From assembly GCA_020630455.1 (NCBI GenBank), contig JAHDBK010000132.1, forward strand, positions 1 through 8,614: DNA of 8,614 nt. Reading direction: 5' to 3'. Numbering within the stretch: position 1 is the stretch's first letter; every line of letters starts with the position of its first letter. The translations under genes were made by a program, and so were the position numbers. The stretch comes from Saprospiraceae bacterium. Its GTDB lineage: Bacteria; Bacteroidota; Bacteroidia; Chitinophagales; Saprospiraceae. A model generated the notes under the pieces. That model ran no database searches. It worked only from the letters and a program-made list of their open reading frames with translations, and was not told the origin of the DNA. Below, in pieces: positions 7,032 to 8,614 of this stretch.

Positions 7032-7053
7032 AGAAATTTCTTTATAATTTAAT
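7020..7053. terminator. 34-base perfect palindrome between converging hutI and porP/sprF genes
   Basis: The left half ATTAAATTATAAAGAAA (7020-7036) is an exact inverted repeat of the right half TTTCTTTATAATTTAAT (7037-7053). It starts within the last four hutI codons, contains the hutI stop (7029-7031) and ends eight bases before the stop of the PorP/SprF gene. Its position between converging genes suggests a bidirectional 3'-end hairpin. The stem has just two G-C pairs and no separate U-tract, although the descending arm is U-rich, so termination strength is uncertain. Its inner 26 bases resemble the inverted repeat downstream of htpG. Confidence 0.65.
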
Positions 7054-7061
7054 AAACAAAA

Positions 7062-8099
7062 TTAAAAAGTAGGACAAAGTATAGTTTCGTTTTCATATTC
7101 TCCTAAATACATTACAGAAAACTCAAATGCTCCATGAGCTTTACCATAATTAGCAATACTATTCATATTAGAATCATAACTTAAACCAAAAATAATATTT
7201 TCGATTTCATATCCTACTAAGAAAATAATTGCATCCAAGCTCATGCTTTCGTTATATCTTACAGGTCTAAACCAAGTACCTACATGTAAGGCTTTATTAC
7301 CATACCTATTCATTGCTATTCTTAAATTAGCCCCCGCATCAAGTTGGAAGTGAGGTCCTTGAAGAGTAGCCATTATCCTAGGGAATATTTGATACTTTTC
7401 ACCAGAAGGCAATCTTGCTCCTAGGTGCAAATTATACTTTACATGTAATTTATGTACTAAAGCATCTTCTTCATCTTTATAGAAAGAGGCATTTGGAACA
7501 TTGAAATGGTGTACTGCTAAACCTGCATAGTAGCTTGTTTTTTTAGCTGGACTTATTGTATAATACACTCCAGTTGCCATATCCATAAATGAAAAATTAT
7601 TAGCGGGTAATTCTTCTTCAGTAGCTAGAGTATATCCATTGATACCATTGAATTGGTCTTGGAAACTAAAGGTAGCATAATTTAGATTTCTAGAAGTAAA
7701 TCCAATTTTTATACCTAAAGACAAATATTGAGTACTCAATCTATCTAATGCTTTGTGATAAGCACCCGCAAAAGCCATTTGATTCGTATTAAAATCAATA
7801 GTACCTACTCTGTCAGAAAAGAAAACCAGTCCACCAGATACAGCATCTCTAAAAGTACGCCTTGAGCCAATATCAAATCTCAAATCAAGTGAAGCGGCAT
7901 AAGTGATAAAAGGGTTATCTAAAGCACCTCTCCATTGGTCACGATAAGCAAAACCTATTCTATACTTTCCATCAAAAGCACCTGTCAAGGCTGGATTTAC
8001 AGTCATCGGAGAAGCATAAAATTGGGTAAAGTGTTTATCTTGTCCCTTTAAAGCTATAATGTTTATAATGATAAAAGCAAATGTAAAAAAGTGCTTCAT
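7062..8099 (-). CDS. PorP/SprF family type IX secretion membrane protein
   Basis: This is an outer-membrane beta-barrel protein of the PorP/SprF family. Founding members are needed for secretion or surface placement of specific cargo by the type IX system and for gliding in Flavobacterium. A signal peptide covers about residues 1-19 (cleavage near ALKGQ-D). Mature-protein hallmarks are HFTQFYASPMTVNPALTGAF (23-42) and YRDQWRG (52-58). Alternating amphipathic strands ending in aromatic residues continue through the protein, with YEIENIIFGLSYDSNMN (297-313) near the end and a C-terminal CPTF like the CPxF ending of many members. The 345 residues are normal. Family genes often sit next to a very large adhesin-like partner; none is visible here, since the flanks are hutI and a peptidase gene. 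Bacteroidota genomes commonly hold many copies, so the individual role and symbol cannot be assigned. It converges on hutI and diverges from the gene at 8247. Confidence 0.93.
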   Translation of the reverse strand: MKHFFTFAFIIINIIALKGQDKHFTQFYASPMTVNPALTGAFDGKYRIGFAYRDQWRGALDNPFITYAASLDLRFDIGSRRTFRDAVSGGLVFFSDRVGTIDFNTNQMAFAGAYHKALDRLSTQYLSLGIKIGFTSRNLNYATFSFQDQFNGINGYTLATEEELPANNFSFMDMATGVYYTISPAKKTSYYAGLAVHHFNVPNASFYKDEEDALVHKLHVKYNLHLGARLPSGEKYQIFPRIMATLQGPHFQLDAGANLRIAMNRYGNKALHVGTWFRPVRYNESMSLDAIIFLVGYEIENIIFGLSYDSNMNSIANYGKAHGAFEFSVMYLGEYENETILCPTF

Positions 8100-8125
8100 T
8101 GTTTATTTTTTAATTTTAGTTCTCA

Positions 8126-8158
8126 CAAAAATAAAACCAAGTTGATAGATTTATACAA
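8126..8158 (-). promoter_or_regulatory. Bacteroidota-type promoter of the PorP/SprF gene
   Basis: On the minus strand, TTG (complement of 8156-8158) and TATTTTTG (complement of 8126-8133) are separated by 22 bases. This fits the phylum's TTG, 17-23 bases, TAnnTTTG pattern. Transcription would start near 8119-8121, leaving a leader of about 20 bases before the ATG at 8099. It is the best complete promoter in the window. Confidence 0.6.
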
Positions 8159-8218
8159 AAAATACATCTTTTTAGCAATAATATAACTAAATTTCGCTTT
8201 AAATATTACTTGTATCAT

Positions 8219-8226
8219 TACTTTTG
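8219..8226 (+). promoter_or_regulatory. Candidate -7 element for the C40 peptidase gene
   Basis: TACTTTTG matches TAnnTTTG exactly and lies 20 bases before the ATG at 8247, so the leader would be about 15 bases. No TTG is found at the right distance upstream (the nearest, at 8210-8212, is too close), so the -33 half is not supported. Confidence 0.42.
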
Positions 8227-8246
8227 TGATATTAATCAATAAAAAC

Positions 8247-8614
8247 ATGGAAATTCAAATATGCCAAGTCTCCGTTGCTCCAGTTAGGAGTAATGTTTCT
8301 GACAAGTCAGAAATGGTAACACAATTGCTCTTTGGTGAGACCGTTGAAATCATAGATAAAAAAGGTACTTGGTTAAAAATTAGAAATACATTTGATAGAT
8401 ATGTTGGTTGGACAGACCATAAATTACTTCAAGTTATTGATACCGACACAATTGAAAAAATTAATCAAAGTTCAAGTACCTATTCTTTGGAATTAGTACA
8501 AGCAGCTATGGCTGAAGATCATTTTATTCCATTAGTTTTGGGTAGTACTTTACCTCATTTTGATGGAATGTGTTTTGATTTTAATCATCAAAAATTTACT
8601 TTTAGTGGTCAAGT
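8247..8614 (+). CDS. SH3-domain C40 (NlpC/P60) peptidase, N-terminal part
   Basis: The gene runs off the right edge after 122 codons without a stop. The protein starts MEIQICQVSVAPVRSNVSDK and residues 6-61 form a bacterial SH3 domain, with the typical SEMVTQLLFGETVEI (21-35), TWLKIR (41-46) and YVGWTDHKLL (52-61). This SH3 form, and the following LPHFDGMCF region (102-110), are what I recall from the N-terminus of Bacteroidota C40 peptidases. These carry a second SH3 unit and then a catalytic NlpC/P60 Cys-His domain that cuts peptide bonds in peptidoglycan stems. The catalytic part would lie outside the window, so the enzyme call is by family likeness only. No signal peptide is seen at the N-terminus; if real, that would suggest a cytoplasmic role such as recycling of wall peptides. 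The start is set by the first ATG, just downstream of a TACTTTTG element. Confidence 0.82.
   Translation, partial: MEIQICQVSVAPVRSNVSDKSEMVTQLLFGETVEIIDKKGTWLKIRNTFDRYVGWTDHKLLQVIDTDTIEKINQSSSTYSLELVQAAMAEDHFIPLVLGSTLPHFDGMCFDFNHQKFTFSGQ

Overview
The window is strongly AT-rich chromosomal DNA from a member of the Bacteroidota. Four things support this: a PorP/SprF-family outer-membrane protein (a family tied to type IX secretion and gliding), a small DUF4834-type membrane protein, a C40-type peptidase start with the Bacteroidota form of the N-terminal SH3 domain, and several promoter -7 elements of the phylum's TAnnTTTG type. Order or genus cannot be fixed from this sequence. No mobile element, CRISPR array, rRNA or tRNA is visible, and no gene looks broken or recently transferred. 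Most of the DNA is housekeeping and cell-envelope genes, and there is no gap over 300 bases.

Layout from left to right. Bases 1-55 may hold the last codons of a plus-strand gene, followed by a bidirectional terminator hairpin. Five minus-strand genes then follow. In transcription order (right to left) they are a lipoprotein with propeller-like repeats (5713-4838), a 52-residue DUF4834-like protein (4835-4677), a GT-C fold glycosyltransferase of the ArnT/PMT_2 type (4631-2976), an aldose 1-epimerase-like protein (2963-2109) and the chaperone HtpG (2004-142). The first four are tightly packed (gaps of 2, 45 and 12 bases) and look like one operon. htpG sits behind a 104-base gap with its own repeat-bearing upstream region, so it is probably also controlled separately. 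On the plus strand, hutI (5802-7031) runs divergently from the lipoprotein gene and converges on a PorP/SprF gene (8099-7062). A 34-base perfect palindrome overlaps the end of hutI. At the right edge a plus-strand SH3/C40-type peptidase gene starts at 8247 and is cut by the window.

How the genes may work together: the lipoprotein, DUF4834-like protein, glycosyltransferase and epimerase-like protein are plausibly a cell-envelope/sugar cluster, but this is inferred from packing and families only. HutI (histidine degradation), HtpG (protein folding) and PorP/SprF (outer membrane) appear functionally independent. I see no convincing new defence or mobile system. The points most worth checking are the paired operator-like repeats upstream of htpG, the AT-rich hairpin core shared by the 3' ends of htpG and hutI, and the uncharacterised lipoprotein/DUF4834 pair.
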